Shown: in pieces, positions 9,853-19,955 of the stretch | How the letters are laid out: every line of letters begins with the position of its first letter | Numbering within the stretch: the first letter of the stretch is position 1 | Source: Pelagophyceae sp. CCMP2097 | Lineage: Eukaryota > Sar > Pelagophyceae | Assembly: GCA_026770575.1 (NCBI GenBank) | Contig: MU657175.1 | Span: forward strand, 158,895-212,861 | Length of the DNA: 53,967 bases | Reading direction: 5' to 3' | Made by a program: the position numbers and the translations under genes | Notes under the pieces: generated by a model | Database searches by the model: none | The model's input: the letters and a program-made list of their open reading frames with translations, nothing else | What the model was told of the DNA's origin: nothing

Positions 9853-12151
9853 GATAGCGGCCACTGGCTTGATTAGATATTAAGCGAGTTAGAATGGGGC
9901 GGACATCACGGAAAGGATCGGTCCGTTGGCTAAATGCCCGTGAGGATCCACGCTCCCCCGTCTAAGTGAAACGGAGAAAACGGAATGAAGTAGCAGCAGT
10001 GCACTTCTGAGAGAACGAGTTGGAGTGCAAAAGTGCACTTCTGAGAGAACGAGTTGGAGTGCCAAAGTGCACTTCTGAGAGAACGAGTTGGAGTGCAAAC
10101 GTGCACTTCTGAGAGAACGAGTTGGAGTGCAACAGTGCACTTCTGAGAGAACGAGTTGGAGTGCAAACGTGCACTTCTGAGAGAACGAGTTGGAGTGTAA
10201 ACGTGCACTTCTGAGAGAGCGAGTTGGAGTGCAAACGTGCACTTCTGAGAGAACTAGTTGGAGTGCAAAAGTGCACTTCTGAGAGAACGGGTTGGAGTGC
10301 AAAAAACAAATGCACTTCTGAGTTTGCACTTATAAGTGCCCGATAAGTCTGGCGACGTTGCGGCAAAAGTGATCGGTTGCTTCCGCTGAACAGTAAATGT
10401 CAGCGACGTTGTCGGAGTGGTTAGCGGTAAACGACGTCTTTGTTATCATTGCTGGCGATGAGTAGGTTGAGAGAAATGCGGAGGTGCCGTACATTCGGGC
10501 CAAGAATGCGCTTGCGAATCGTCTTGAGCGCCGTGCGATTGTCGGCCCAAAGAACCGTCGGCGGAAGAGTCTTACCCGTCACTTGTGTAATAAGTGAGCG
10601 AACAGCCTTAATCGCTTTAACCAAATGTGCCATTGCAGTCAGGCATGACATCTGAGTGTCAAAAGCTGTCGACGTCTGGCGGCGGCTCACATCAAAGACC
10701 TTAGCGCCGTTCACCCAAATTGCTCCTCCCGTGCGTGACAGCGCCAGTCCGCGTGCTCCCACAGCTAGCTCGCTTGCGAGTGTCTCGTCCGCATATGCAG
10801 TAATCTCAAAACGGCCTTTGAACCTCGACGAAAAAGTGATGCGCTGATTACGTACACCCACGAGGTAGCGAATCGTCTGTACAAGAGCGCGTGCATGCGT
10901 CGGTGCCCATACCTTGACGGCCGTGAGCAGCGAGTGCACTGACAATGCAAATCTGTGGAAAGCATGCGCGCAAATACTGAAGAGATCCAAGTGTCTTCGG
11001 TGGGTCCAAAGACCGTGGAGGAGAGCCGCCGGCCGGAATAGGATAAGCTGCGTCCGGATCAACCGACCATTTTGCGGGAAGTGGAGTCTCCGGGATGGCC
11101 GTAACTTCATTATAACCGACCAATTTAAGAAACGAATCCAAAGCCCGTCCCTGACTGAGTGAAATCGAGCCGTCTTCCGAGTAAGAAACTTCGATCGCAG
11201 CAACGTCCGAAATCGTGTCTTGCCATGTCATGTCAAAACGCGCCGACAGCCGCTCGCGCACAGCCTGAACATGATATGCAGCACCAGAGATCGGGCAGTC
11301 GCCGACGATTGAAAGCAATATAGTCGGCTTGGCATCAACCTCGGAGCGATAAAGAAAGCACGGATGATAATCCGCCTGCACAAAACCAAGTTCCTTCGTG
11401 AGAAACGGAACAAATGTCTCGAACCACCACCTACCTGATATGGGGTGTCCATAAACCGGCTTAATAACGTTGAAGAATACGTCATGAGCCTGAAAAGGCG
11501 GCTTGCCGTGAAATTTGCGGTCAAGATATCTCGAGAACCCAAAAGCAGGACGCATCAGGACTCACATCGAATGCACCAGCGCATCGCCCTGTAAATAAGC
11601 TGACACCGAATCACCGCAGGCGCTACAGCCCGGCGCCGTGTGCCCAAAAGCGACCGTAAGCATAATGAAAAGGAACACACAGTTCAAATCCGCCGCAGGC
11701 GAAGCATAGCGCGGTGTCGTATCCGTGACGAGTAGACCCCCCTGCTCCTCTGCGGAGCATAATGCTAGGTCGCTTGCCACTATAGTCGAACCATCGACCG
11801 AGGCACGGACCTTTTTTCCGGCCATCTCGGCGCGCCTTAAAAGTGACGACCATGCGATGAATCTTTGCCAAGGGATCCACGTCGCATCGTCGGGCGACCT
11901 CGAGCGCGCCGTACGTCTTCAGCAGAGCAGTGTACTCCTTGTCGCACGCCTGAAACCAAGCGTCACCGTCCGGTCCCGACAGCGCCTCCTTTATGTCCTT
12001 GGGATCACTAGAGTCTGCAGGCACGACCAAAGCACTTGGCATCGTCTCGGCGTCGAGGTGTGCCTCTTCCGGAAGCATTGCCAACGTCATACAAACGACA
12101 GATCGAGCACGAGAGCACCAAGCTTTCGTGGATATCACAGCTGTGTCCTTA
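9853..12151 (-). mobile_element. Ty1/copia retrotransposon copy 1, decayed, 5'-truncated
   Basis: Minus-strand pol remains from reverse transcriptase to RNase H lie at about 10421-12150, spread over three frames and so broken by frameshifts. Recognisable parts are the RT start (SAYLQG, near 11590), the RT middle (SGRWW, LGFVQADYHPCFLYR), the LSQ motif, and an RNase H region (AYAD; LWADNRTALK). The usual copia YVDD catalytic box reads IVGD, lacking the first Asp of the pair, so it is probably dead. Downstream are a 34-bp tandem array and a terminal sequence (9853-9960) shared with copy 2 at 38040-38152. Homology to copy 2 stops at 12151, where later insertions begin, and resumes briefly at 15552-15590. 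No host function is expected. Confidence 0.9.
9995..10325. repeat. 34-bp tandem array in the copia 3' region
   Basis: About nine head-to-tail 34-bp units, each holding GTGCACTTCTGAGAGAACGA and GTTGGAGTGC. The word GTGCAC is palindromic. A shorter array of the same unit sits at the same place in copia copy 2 (37838-38010). Because 34 is not a multiple of three, the array is open in several frames, which yields spurious Leu/Ser-rich translations. Confidence 0.95.
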
Positions 12152-12516
12152 GAGCCCGAATATACGGACTTTTTTGCGGTATAAGGATTGCGGTCTGCGG
12201 CCTTGCGGACTTCCAACGGACTTAAATTACACCGCAAAACTTTTTTCCCTCAGCAACCTTTTTCCTTACAATTTGTATCAAAAGAAGTTGACAAGAAAAA
12301 AACAAGGAAACGATGTTTTTGGCTCTGGACTCCCTGGCGGACGCGTCGCTTGCGCTCCTCCGTTTCGTCGGCTCCGCCTCGGCGGCTCGGACGGCGGCGC
12401 GCGCGCGGACCCAATACTAGCTCGGCGCCGCCACAAATCGCTCAAAGAAAATTTGTGGGCAGCAAGGTTGGCATCACGGTGGGCACGTTGCTCGTGTCCG
12501 CCCGACGCCATGGCTC

Positions 12517-12755
12517 TCGGCGCTCGGCCTGGCCGTGCACCGCCTGGACCTGCTCGTGCCAACGTCGCCCGACGGCGTCGCGGCAGACCCGGCGCTCGGC
12601 CTTGACGTGCTGCGCCTGTTCCTGCACGTGTCCACGTTGCCCGACGGCGCCGTGGCGGATCCTGGCGCTCGGCCTCGACGTGCACCGCCTGGACCCGCTC
12701 GTGCTCATCGCGCCTGACGACGTTGCGGTGGCTGGCGCTCGGCCTCGACGTGCAC
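12517..12755. repeat. Degenerate ~70-76-bp tandem repeat
   Basis: GGCGCTCGGCCT followed by GACGTGC-like words recurs at about 12517, 12593, 12664 and 12733. Spacings are 76, 71 and 69 bp, giving roughly three and a half units. It lies inside the 12159-14887 element. Confidence 0.7.
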
Positions 12756-12976
12756 TCCCGAGCCGTTTTGACACGTCGGTTGCGCCGTGGTGGCAAGTAC
12801 GCGGCCTCGCTGCTACAGTACCTTGTGCTCGTCTACACGGAGTTCCACGGCCGCATGCTCCGCATCTACCTCACGCACCCCCGTCCAAGCGGTGCTTGAG
12901 AGCTCCAGTACATGACCCGCCCAAGCGGTGCTGGAAGCTCCAGTACAAGGCCCCATTGAGAGAACCCACCATACAC

Positions 12977-13166
12977 CGCGACGATGAGAAGATCGGCGAC
13001 AGTGCTGTACTTTGTATAGCACCACCGCTGCCCCGTGGTGACATGGCCCTCCGAGGTCCGCTGTCATCACACCGAGAAGATCGGCGACGGTGCTGTACAT
13101 TGTATAGCACCACCGCTGCCCCGCGGTGACATGGCCCTCCGAGGTCCGCTGTCACCACACCAAGCG
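12977..13166. repeat. ~98-bp tandem duplication
   Basis: Two adjacent copies share AAGATCGGCGAC, GTATAGCACCACCGCTGCCC and ATGGCCCTCCGAGGTCCGCT. They start near 12979 and 13077 and differ at a handful of positions. Just upstream (12890-12955) a ~33-bp unit containing CAAGCGGTGCT is also duplicated. Confidence 0.8.
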
Positions 13167-13370
13167 CCAGGCCGAGGCCCAGCCACCGCGTGAGACCCAT
13201 CACAAGCCGCACCGCCTTCAATGGCGACGTGGAAAAAAGCCATTGTGTGGAGTCCAGCAGCGACGGACCGCCTGTTGGTTTTTAAGCAGCCTCAGTGGAG
13301 TGCATGAGGCATGAGGGTATTTATATATATCCCGCATAGGAATTCCTCATAGAAGAAGAAGGAAAAAGAA

Positions 13371-13862
13371 TATTACAAGAGCGCGCCGGAGGCACACGGA
13401 GGACCCGACTTCGAGCGAAGGATACAGACAAATCCCATTGCAAAGCCCACGTAAATAGTTAAAATTATTTAACTAATCGCCGAACCTTCAAATCCCCCTT
13501 ATCTTTATTTTTTATTTTTTATTTCTTATTGAGCTAATTTTTTTTTTTTTTTTGCGGCCGACCAGATTCGAACCTGTGACCAAAAACTTCTTCTATGATG
13601 ATTCCAATGAGGCTCCTGCTCGACCTCCACTCCCAATTTTAGCAATCGCATCGACCACCAATCGCTGAATCGGCCGAGTTGCTGCCCTTTTCTTCCCAAA
13701 GGTGGAACCTCGCTGATTTACCCGGGGACGGACAGAAGGAACGGACGGACAGACGGACAGACAAAATTGCCCCTGGTAATCCTTCAATCAAAGGACCCGA
13801 ATGGCCCTTGCCGTAAACTGACGTTGATTAAACGGCAAGGACCCTTCGGGTCCTCAAATTCG
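13371..13862 (-). repeat. Dispersed repeat R1, most complete copy; tRNA-related core and poly-A
   Basis: Read on the minus strand, this has GGTTCGAATCTGG at 13562-13574, which fits an RNA polymerase III B box (GGTTCGANTCC-like). It is followed by GTCGGCCGC and a run of 16 A. A complementary CGGCCGA lies about 105 nt upstream, next to an AGCGATTGGTGG stretch that loosely resembles an A box. This suggests a tRNA-derived SINE, but the fold is degenerate and conserved sequence continues past the poly-A to the boundary at 13371. A second copy starts with the same TATTACAAGAG at 17770; the far part matches 1-175. Confidence 0.65.
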
Positions 13863-14888
13863 GGTCCTCAAAAAAGCACGAAGGCTTCATTGGTTATGGG
13901 CTCCTTAATGTTGGTTTTGGGCCCTTGTTGACCGTGGCGGCGGCCATGGAGCCTCTTGGCGCTGCCGGCGGCTACGCGCGGCCGTGCGGGGCGTCGCGCG
14001 TCCGCGCGAGCCTTGCGAGCAAGGCGGTGTCGATGCGGCAGGTGTCGGCGGCGGCGCGCGCCGTCGCTCGCGTCGCCGTCGCTCGCGTTGCCGCCGTCCG
14101 CGTTGCCGCCGTCCGCGCCGAGGCGCGCGTCGTCCGCGCCGAGGCGCGCGCCGCCGCTCGAGTCGCCGCTCATGTCGTCGCCGACCGCGTTGCCGCCGGC
14201 CAAGTGGCGCGCTTCGGCTTCAGATTCGCGCGCGGCTTGATAGACCGCAAATACCGCAGTTTGTCGGAGCCATCCCGTAACGCCTTCGACACGATTAGGA
14301 ATTCCTGGGGATTCCTATACGAATACCGCTCGGCCCCGACGTGCGCAGCTGTCGACGAATTCACCGACATACTCTTCCTGGCCAAGATCATCTTTGACGC
14401 GTTCCAAGTTCACGCTGGACATGCTCTCTGTTGCAGCAACAACAGCCTATAAGTCTTGCAGACTATCTACTTTAGCTCGGAGGCAAAAGAGGAAAACACG
14501 GAGGAAAGGGCCCAGGCCATGCTCTGGGCCGGTACGCGGTACATCCTCATCCCGAATGAACTCGAAAAAGCCGCTGACGCCGCCCCGCCCCCCAACCGGC
14601 AACGCCAACGAACCACGACCGAAGTGCCAAAGCGACTGGGCACCCATACCACCGCGAGGAGACGCCGCGCTATATGTGCTGTCGCGCTCTCCGAGGCCTT
14701 GGCTCCGGGCCTCTAGGCCTGGTTGCCAACCTTTGACTCGGGTTTGGCGGTTATTCCCTTTTGGGTCAGCCCCACCCAGGGGCGATTTTAAGCAAGCAAT
14801 ACCGCAAATGAAGTATTGCGGTATGTCCGTTGGGAGACCGCAAGGCCGCAGACCGCAATCCTTATAGAGCAAAAAATTCCGTATATTA

Positions 14889-15494
14889 GACAGCTTCACT
14901 TATTTCAAGCTGACCTCGCACTTTGCATAACGTCGCCTAAAACGCTTTAACGAGCAAGAACCAAGTCGACTGTGATATGCACATCTCCTGCTGACGCCGA
15001 TGCGCCCAGCGCGCTCGGATCCTTCAGACTCGATGATGGAATTAGACAAGTTCACTTTTTTCAAGCTACTTTTCAAGCTACTTTTTCAACATATCTTTTG
15101 TCGCTTCAACGAGAGCGCGAAGCGGCGTCAAGGGCGCCTTCCTTCGGCCACCCAGGTGACATGGCGCGCGGGACTGGGCACGTCGGCCCCGCGACCGGTC
15201 CGCGCCTCGACGGAGGCGCGGGCACCATCGGCGCCGCCCCGCCCGCCAGAGGCCGCGCCCCGCCCCCTCCACGCGGCGCGCCCGCGCCGCGCGCCCGCGC
15301 CGGGTTAACGCTCATCTAACGCTCGCTCAACGCTCATCCAACGAACTCTTCCCGCGCTTTAAAAGCTGCTTTAAAAGCTATACTTTTCACTTTTTTCTGC
15401 GCTTGAAAAGTACAACGTTTAAAGCAGATTTACGCAAACAAACACCCTCATGCCGTACAAAATTTAAAAGCTGCTTGAAAAAAGTGAAGCTGTC
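14889..15494. mobile_element. MITE-C, TA-flanked TIR element
   Basis: The ends are inverted repeats of about 25 bp: GACAGCTTCACTT then TTTCAAGC at the left, and the complement ending GAAGCTGTC at 15494. TA dinucleotides at 14887-14888 and 15495-15496 fit a TA target duplication. Inside, words such as TTTTCAAGCTACTT and TTTAAAAGCTGCTT repeat near both ends. There is no coding. It lies directly against the right end of the 12159-14887 element. Confidence 0.8.
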
Positions 15495-15551
15495 TAGATC
15501 TATAGGAATTCCTAGAGGCTCTAGAATTCCTAACGGCGTAGGAATTCCTAG

Positions 15552-15590
15552 TAATGCCTTGCACAGAGAACCACCCATAATGCCGTGGGC
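15552..15590 (-). mobile_element. Short copia remnant displaced by the insertions
   Basis: These ~39 bp match, with about five differences, the complement of copia copy 2 at 35883-35921, immediately upstream of the point where copy 1 stops at 12151. The two fragments are therefore halves of one copy separated by ~3.4 kb of inserted elements. Homology ends at 15590, shortly before the next gene. Confidence 0.75.
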
Positions 15591-15664
15591 CGCTGATAAT
15601 CTACTGTTCCCAGCCACACTTCGAAGAGCCGTGTTCGCAGCGCGCGTGCCCCCCCTCCGCGAGG

Positions 15665-17095
15665 ATGCGCGTCGGGCTGCTGTGCCTGCTGTGGGCGTGG
15701 GCGTCGCTCGCGGCGCCGCACCGCGGGCAACCGGGGGCGCGGGGCGAAGGGCCGACCAATCGCCCGGCACAGGCGTCGAACCGCGGCCCGCCGCGGGCGT
15801 CGAGCGCCGCCAAGGAGCCGCGTGGCCTCGGGGTTGGCGACCAGCAGCGGTGCGCGTCGCAGGGGGACCTGCCGACGATGTGCCCGCGGGGCCGCGACCA
15901 CTGGGCGCCGTCGGAGCTCCGGGCGTTGCTGTCCGAGTTCTTCGCCATGTACCCGCGCCGGCCCATCTCCCGCAACTTCCACGGCGTCTCAATGAACCAC
16001 GCCTTTGCGCTCTGGTTCCTCGCCAAGACGCTCAAGTCCAAGGTCATCATCGAGTCCGGCGTCCTCAACGGCCAGGGCACGTGGGTCCTGCGCGAGGGCG
16101 CGGGCCCCGACGCGAAGATCTTCTCCATCGACCCACGCGCCCCGGACCTCATGCAGTACAAGGACTCTAACCCGCGCACCACGTACCTCACCGGCGACGA
16201 CTTCGAGGTGCGCCCTGGTCAGCATCGAGCAGCACCCCGAGGCCACGGCGCTCGCGAGGGCGCGCCCGCGGGCCGCTCTCGAGAGAGGAGCGAGGGAGGA
16301 CCCGGGGCGCCTCTGACCTTAGGACTTTGGCAACATCAAGTGGCTCGAGATGCTGACGGCGGAGGAGCGGGCAAGCACGCTCGTCGTGCTGGACGACCAC
16401 ATGTCCGCCGTGAAGCGGGTGCTCCAGTCGCTGCGCTTCGGCTTCCGGCACTTGTGGTGAGTCGACGGCCTGAACGGAAGCCGTGCGACGCTCTCGGTCT
16501 GCTTGAGAGTCCCGACGCCCGATAGCACCCTCCCCGATCGCACCAGGCGGGCAGGTACGACGACAATTGGAAGTACGCTAAGGTGGACTGCTACTCGTTC
16601 AACACGCTGTGCTCGCCGGCGACGGGCGGGTCCGTCGTCTACCGCGACAACTTCAATTCGTTCGTCCGGGAGATTTCGCTGCGGGAGCACCAGAGCAACG
16701 TCGATTTCCTCGTGGCCCACGTCGAAGCGTACTTCGAGTTCCCGCCCATTTGGGACTCGTGCAACCCGCACTCGTCGCGCAGCGCCCCGTGGCACTACCT
16801 CTCGCGGCCCGTCAACAAGCAGGGCAACGCGACGATGCGCGCAGACCTCTTGGGCCGCGAAGACCTCCTGGCGCGCAACCTCCCGGGCGTCCCCTGGCTC
16901 ACGGCCAACCCAGAGTTCTTCACCTACTTTTCGCCCTACATCCTCCTGAAGCAGCACAACGGCACCTTCGACGAGAGCGGCGCCGAGGCCACGACGCCCA
17001 AGAAGCTCGAGCGCGAGGGCGCGGCGGTCATGCGCGTCAGCGGCCTCAACGTCGCCCTGCAGGGCAAGGGCAAGCACCTCATCACCAGCAGCTGA
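15665..17095 (+). CDS. Secreted class I methyltransferase-like protein, three exons
   Basis: Join(15665..16207, 16323..16456, 16555..17095), 405 residues. Both introns (115 nt with GTGCGC/CTTAG; 98 nt with GTGAGT/GGCAG) keep frame, one in phase 0 and one in phase 2. A signal peptide (MRVGLLCLLWAWASLA) is followed by a Pro/Arg linker. The core begins near residue 90: VIIESGVLNGQGTWVLREGA resembles the glycine-rich SAM-binding motif I, FSIDP the acidic strand 2 end, and LVVLDDH the strand 4 motif. After exon 2 comes a DDNWKYAKVDCYSFN segment. This pattern is shared by algal and plant proteins related to cephalosporin-hydroxylase/O-methyltransferase folds. The substrate is unknown; a secretory-pathway sugar or lipid methyltransferase is possible. 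It lacks TM segments and the C-terminus looks complete. Confidence 0.8.
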
Positions 17096-17365
17096 GCCGT
17101 AGCCGGCGGAAATTTAACCAGTGACGGCCGAACCCCCGGTCCACCGTCCCGCGGTGAGCCTCGGAGCCGCGGGGGCGAATCTCGCGCGGCGAATGCGCGA
17201 CGCGCGGCCACGGTGCTGCTCGTTCGCCGTCAGGCTTGGACCTCGTTCGTCGGAGCGTCCCTCTTGCGAGTCGTCTCCCCGCGACCGAGGCGCGTTGGTC
17301 CGCGGTGCCACCGATGGCACAGAGGCGGTGGTATCATTACGGGCCCCGAGGGGCGGCTTTTCGCG

Positions 17366-17638
17366 CTACGAGGGGACGATCTGGCTGGGGCGGCAGCAGC
17401 CGATGGTGTAGAAGAGGATGACGAAGAGCGCGGGCACGAAGATGAGGATGAGCAACGTCGCGTCGTCGAGCTGCGCCGCCAGCCGGCGCCCCGCGTGTCG
17501 GTCGTGGCCGTCGGCGGCGCCGCGGAGGCGCTGCGCAACCGACTGGGCCTGGACCGCCAGGCCGCTGAGGCCGACGGCGCGGTGCCGCAGCGCCGGCCCG
17601 GCCGCGGCGACCCAGGGCGCGCCCCACGTGAGTGGCAT
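17366..17638 (-). CDS. Small predicted tail-anchored membrane protein
   Basis: A 90-residue frame from ATG at 17638 to TAG at 17366. The N-terminal two thirds are Ala/Arg/Gln-rich and helical (AVQAQSVAQRLRGAADG). The last third is a clean TM helix (LLILIFVPALFVILFYTIG) with only about ten residues after it, as in tail-anchored proteins, including some SNAREs. I see no diagnostic SNARE layer, so I assign no family. A TTATAC word lies about 20 bp upstream of the ATG. Repeat R1 starts 132 bp upstream (17770), so 5' exons may have been lost or displaced. Confidence 0.45.
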   Translation of the reverse strand: MPLTWGAPWVAAAGPALRHRAVGLSGLAVQAQSVAQRLRGAADGHDRHAGRRLAAQLDDATLLILIFVPALFVILFYTIGCCRPSQIVPS

Positions 17639-17769
17639 CCCGAGCCGGGCGGAGCGTATAAGCCGGGGGGAGTGTGTAGGTCTCGCCGGGCGGAGCGCGA
17701 TTCGCGCCAGCTTTTCGCGCCGAGCCTGGAGCGCCGGCCCCCCCACAAATTGGCACAATGGCCACATGG

Positions 17770-18023
17770 TATTACAAGAGCGCGCCGGAGGCACACGGAG
17801 GACCCGAAGGATACAGCCAAATCCCATTGCAATGACCACGTAAATAATTGAAATTATTTAACTAATCGCTGAACTTTCAAATCCTCCTTATCTTTATTTT
17901 TATTATTTTATTTCTTATTGAGCTATTTATTTTTTCTTTTTTTGCGGCCGACCAGATTCGAACCTGTGACCAAAAACTTCTTCTATGATGATTCCAATGA
18001 GGCTCCTGCTCGACCTCAACTCC
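17770..18023 (-). repeat. Dispersed repeat R1, copy running into the gap
   Basis: Starts with the same TATTACAAGAG boundary as 13371. It includes the same AT-rich stretch, T-run and B-box-like sequence (complement of GGTTCGAATCTGG at 17955-17967) until the gap. A ~12-bp word near the left edge is missing relative to the 13371 copy. It lies upstream of the tail-anchored frame. Confidence 0.85.
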
Positions 18024-18528
18024 NNNNNNNNNNNNNNNNNNNNNNNNNNNNNNNNNNNNNNNNNNNNNNNNNNNNNNNNNNNNNNNNNNNNNNNNNNNNN
18101 NNNNNNNNNNNNNNNNNNNNNNNNNNNNNNNNNNNNNNNNNNNNNNNNNNNNNNNNNNNNNNNNNNNNNNNNNNNNNNNNNNNNNNNNNNNNNNNNNNNN
18201 NNNNNNNNNNNNNNNNNNNNNNNNNNNNNNNNNNNNNNNNNNNNNNNNNNNNNNNNNNNNNNNNNNNNNNNNNNNNNNNNNNNNNNNNNNNNNNNNNNNN
18301 NNNNNNNNNNNNNNNNNNNNNNNNNNNNNNNNNNNNNNNNNNNNNNNNNNNNNNNNNNNNNNNNNNNNNNNNNNNNNNNNNNNNNNNNNNNNNNNNNNNN
18401 NNNNNNNNNNNNNNNNNNNNNNNNNNNNNNNNNNNNNNNNNNNNNNNNNNNNNNNNNNNNNNNNNNNNNNNNNNNNNNNNNNNNNNNNNNNNNNNNNNNN
18501 NNNNNNNNNNNNNNNNNNNNNNNNNNNN
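18024..18528. other. Assembly gap (505 N)
   Basis: The run of N begins inside repeat R1, so the gap was probably caused by this repeated sequence. Any translation through it is meaningless. Confidence 1.
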
Positions 18529-18645
18529 AGATTTTTGCGGGATCGGGCATCGTGGGACTCAGCGCGGCATCCTCTACCACCCCCAACAGGAGCAAAACAG
18601 CCCCCGACGAAAACTGCAGTTGATGTCAACAGCAAGTCCCTGGTG

Positions 18646-19013
18646 TTATAACCGATCCCCCTTGTAGCATCTTGAAAGGCGAATCGAGCACGGCGGCGCA
18701 CGATCCAGAGTCGGATCTTTCTCCCGGTCGAGCGCGCCCCCACTCTCGTCGCGCCCGCGGCGGTCCGGGGTGTCCCGGCATCTTCGGCGCAGGAGCGCGC
18801 CGACGCGCTCAAAGCCCATGTCCTCGATAAACGTCTCGACGTCGCGGTGCGCCTGCGGCTTGGCGGTCCGCGCCGGCGCTGCCCAGGAGGCGCGCGCCCG
18901 GTGCCTCGAAGGCTGCGTCGGCGGCGTTGGCGCACCTTGATAGAGAACTCGTCGGCAGGGTCGTTGAGGCCAAAGTAATTCATAAAGACGTCCTTCACCT
19001 TGGGCAGCTTGTC
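18646..19013 (-). CDS. 3' part of an unrecognised minus-strand gene
   Basis: Two exons are supported: 19013..18936 (26 codons, DKLPKVKDVFMNYFGLNDPADEFSIK) and 18852..18646 (68 residues and TAA), joined by an 83-nt intron with GTGCGC donor and CGCAG acceptor, phase 0 on both sides. The second exon begins AHRDVETFIEDMGFERVGALLRR and then becomes Arg/Asp-rich. An upstream exon around 19040-19095 (FALWADVNSLEPAVRLPFAA) is likely, ending before 19014, but its donor is not clear. I do not recognise the product. It is antisense to the 5' extension of the WD40 frame. Confidence 0.5.
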
Positions 19014-19193
19014 CTGCGTGCGGCGGCGTCGCCGAAACGCGCGGCAAACGGCAAACGCACCGCGGGCTCGAGGCTGTTGACGTCCGCCCAGAGCGCAAAC
19101 GGATTCGCGCGGCTCCGAACCGCTCATGCGGGTCCAAAAGACTTCAAAAACAAAACGAACTCCGGGCGCGCGCCGGCGCTGCCGCGCTCGCAG

Positions 19194-19955
19194 CATGACC
19201 TGCTCACGCCCATCCTGCGGCTGGCGGCCTCTCCTGACGGCCTCCTCGTCACGAAGCACGTCGCCCGCGACGCGCGCGTCGTGGTGCTGGCCCTGCGCAA
19301 GCTCGTCTGGCAGGACCGTATTTTGAAGGGCACTGCCATCCTCAAGGGGCACACTGGCCCCGTCTTGAGCTGCGCGTTCTCGCCCGACGGCAAGCGCGTC
19401 GCGACGGCGAGCGACGACGGGACGGCGCGATTCTGGGACGCCGAGACGGGCGCGCTGCTGATGACGCTCGAGGGGCACGACGGCGAAGTCTTGAGCTGCG
19501 CGTTCTCGCTCGATGGCACGCGCGTCGTGACGTCGAGCAGCGACGGAATGGCGTGGCTCTGGGACACCGATACAGGCGAGCTGGTGCTGACGCTCGAAGG
19601 GCACACCGGCCCCATCTACAGCTGCGCTTTCTCGCCCGACGGAAAGCGCATCGCGACGGCAAGCGCCGACGGGACGGCGCGACTCTGGGACGCCGAGACG
19701 GGCGCGCTGCTGCTGACGCTCGAGGGGCACACCGGCTCCATCTACAGCTGCGCGTTCTCGCCCGACGGCAAGCGCCTCGCAACGGTGAGCTGGGACGGGA
19801 CGGCGCGACTCTGGGACGCCGAGACAGGCGCGCTGCTGACGACGCTCGAGGGGCACACCGGCCCCGTCTGGAGCTGCGCGTTCTCGCCCGACGGCGATCG
19901 CCTCGCGACGGCGAGCAAGGATTGGACCGCGCGGATCTGGCACATCGCGCTCTAA
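19194..19955 (+). CDS. WD40-repeat protein, 5' end unresolved
   Basis: Five consecutive WD40 repeats (about 19340-19950), each with GH, CAFSPDG, a TASxDGTA stretch and LWDAETG. The last ends in WHIAL before TAA. Repeats are nearly identical (TLEGHTG...SCAFSPDGKR), implying recent internal duplication. Upstream, DLLTPILRLAASPDGLLV may be a sixth, diverged blade. The frame is open back to 18927, but that part is antisense to better-looking exons. A CGCAG acceptor at 19193 offers a natural exon start, so the N-terminus probably lies in an unseen exon. A seven-blade propeller would need more repeats. Likely a scaffold; partner unknown. It converges on the PIG-M gene. Confidence 0.75.
   Translation, partial: HDLLTPILRLAASPDGLLVTKHVARDARVVVLALRKLVWQDRILKGTAILKGHTGPVLSCAFSPDGKRVATASDDGTARFWDAETGALLMTLEGHDGEVLSCAFSLDGTRVVTSSSDGMAWLWDTDTGELVLTLEGHTGPIYSCAFSPDGKRIATASADGTARLWDAETGALLLTLEGHTGSIYSCAFSPDGKRLATVSWDGTARLWDAETGALLTTLEGHTGPVWSCAFSPDGDRLATASKDWTARIWHIAL

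Larger units (their letters stand above)
12159..14887. mobile_element. 2.7-kb terminal-inverted-repeat element inserted in copia copy 1
   Basis: The two ends match as inverted repeats of about 65 bp. Left 12159-12222 contains AATATACGG, then TATAAGGATTGCGGTCTGCG, GCCTTGCGG and CCAACGGAC. The complement runs 14824-14887 with only a few differences. The interior has tandem repeats (12517-12755, 12890-12960, 12977-13166), a copy of repeat R1 (13371-13862), an Ala/Arg-coding low-complexity stretch (13930-14200), and the CCCACCCAGG...AAGCAAGCAA motif (14769-14798). No transposase domain is recognisable, so it is non-autonomous or decayed. No clear target duplication is seen. Confidence 0.75.

Noticed and set aside
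9995..10325. CRISPR-like array
   Set aside because: Units are contiguous with no spacers, lie in a retrotransposon, and the genome is eukaryotic.
13562..13677. Genuine intron-containing tRNA gene
   Set aside because: T-stem mismatches, a second copy with the same defects, and an attached A-run point to a dispersed repeat.
18927..19190. N-terminal extension of the WD40 protein to 18927
   Set aside because: It is antisense to two phase-matched minus-strand exons and has no domain signal.
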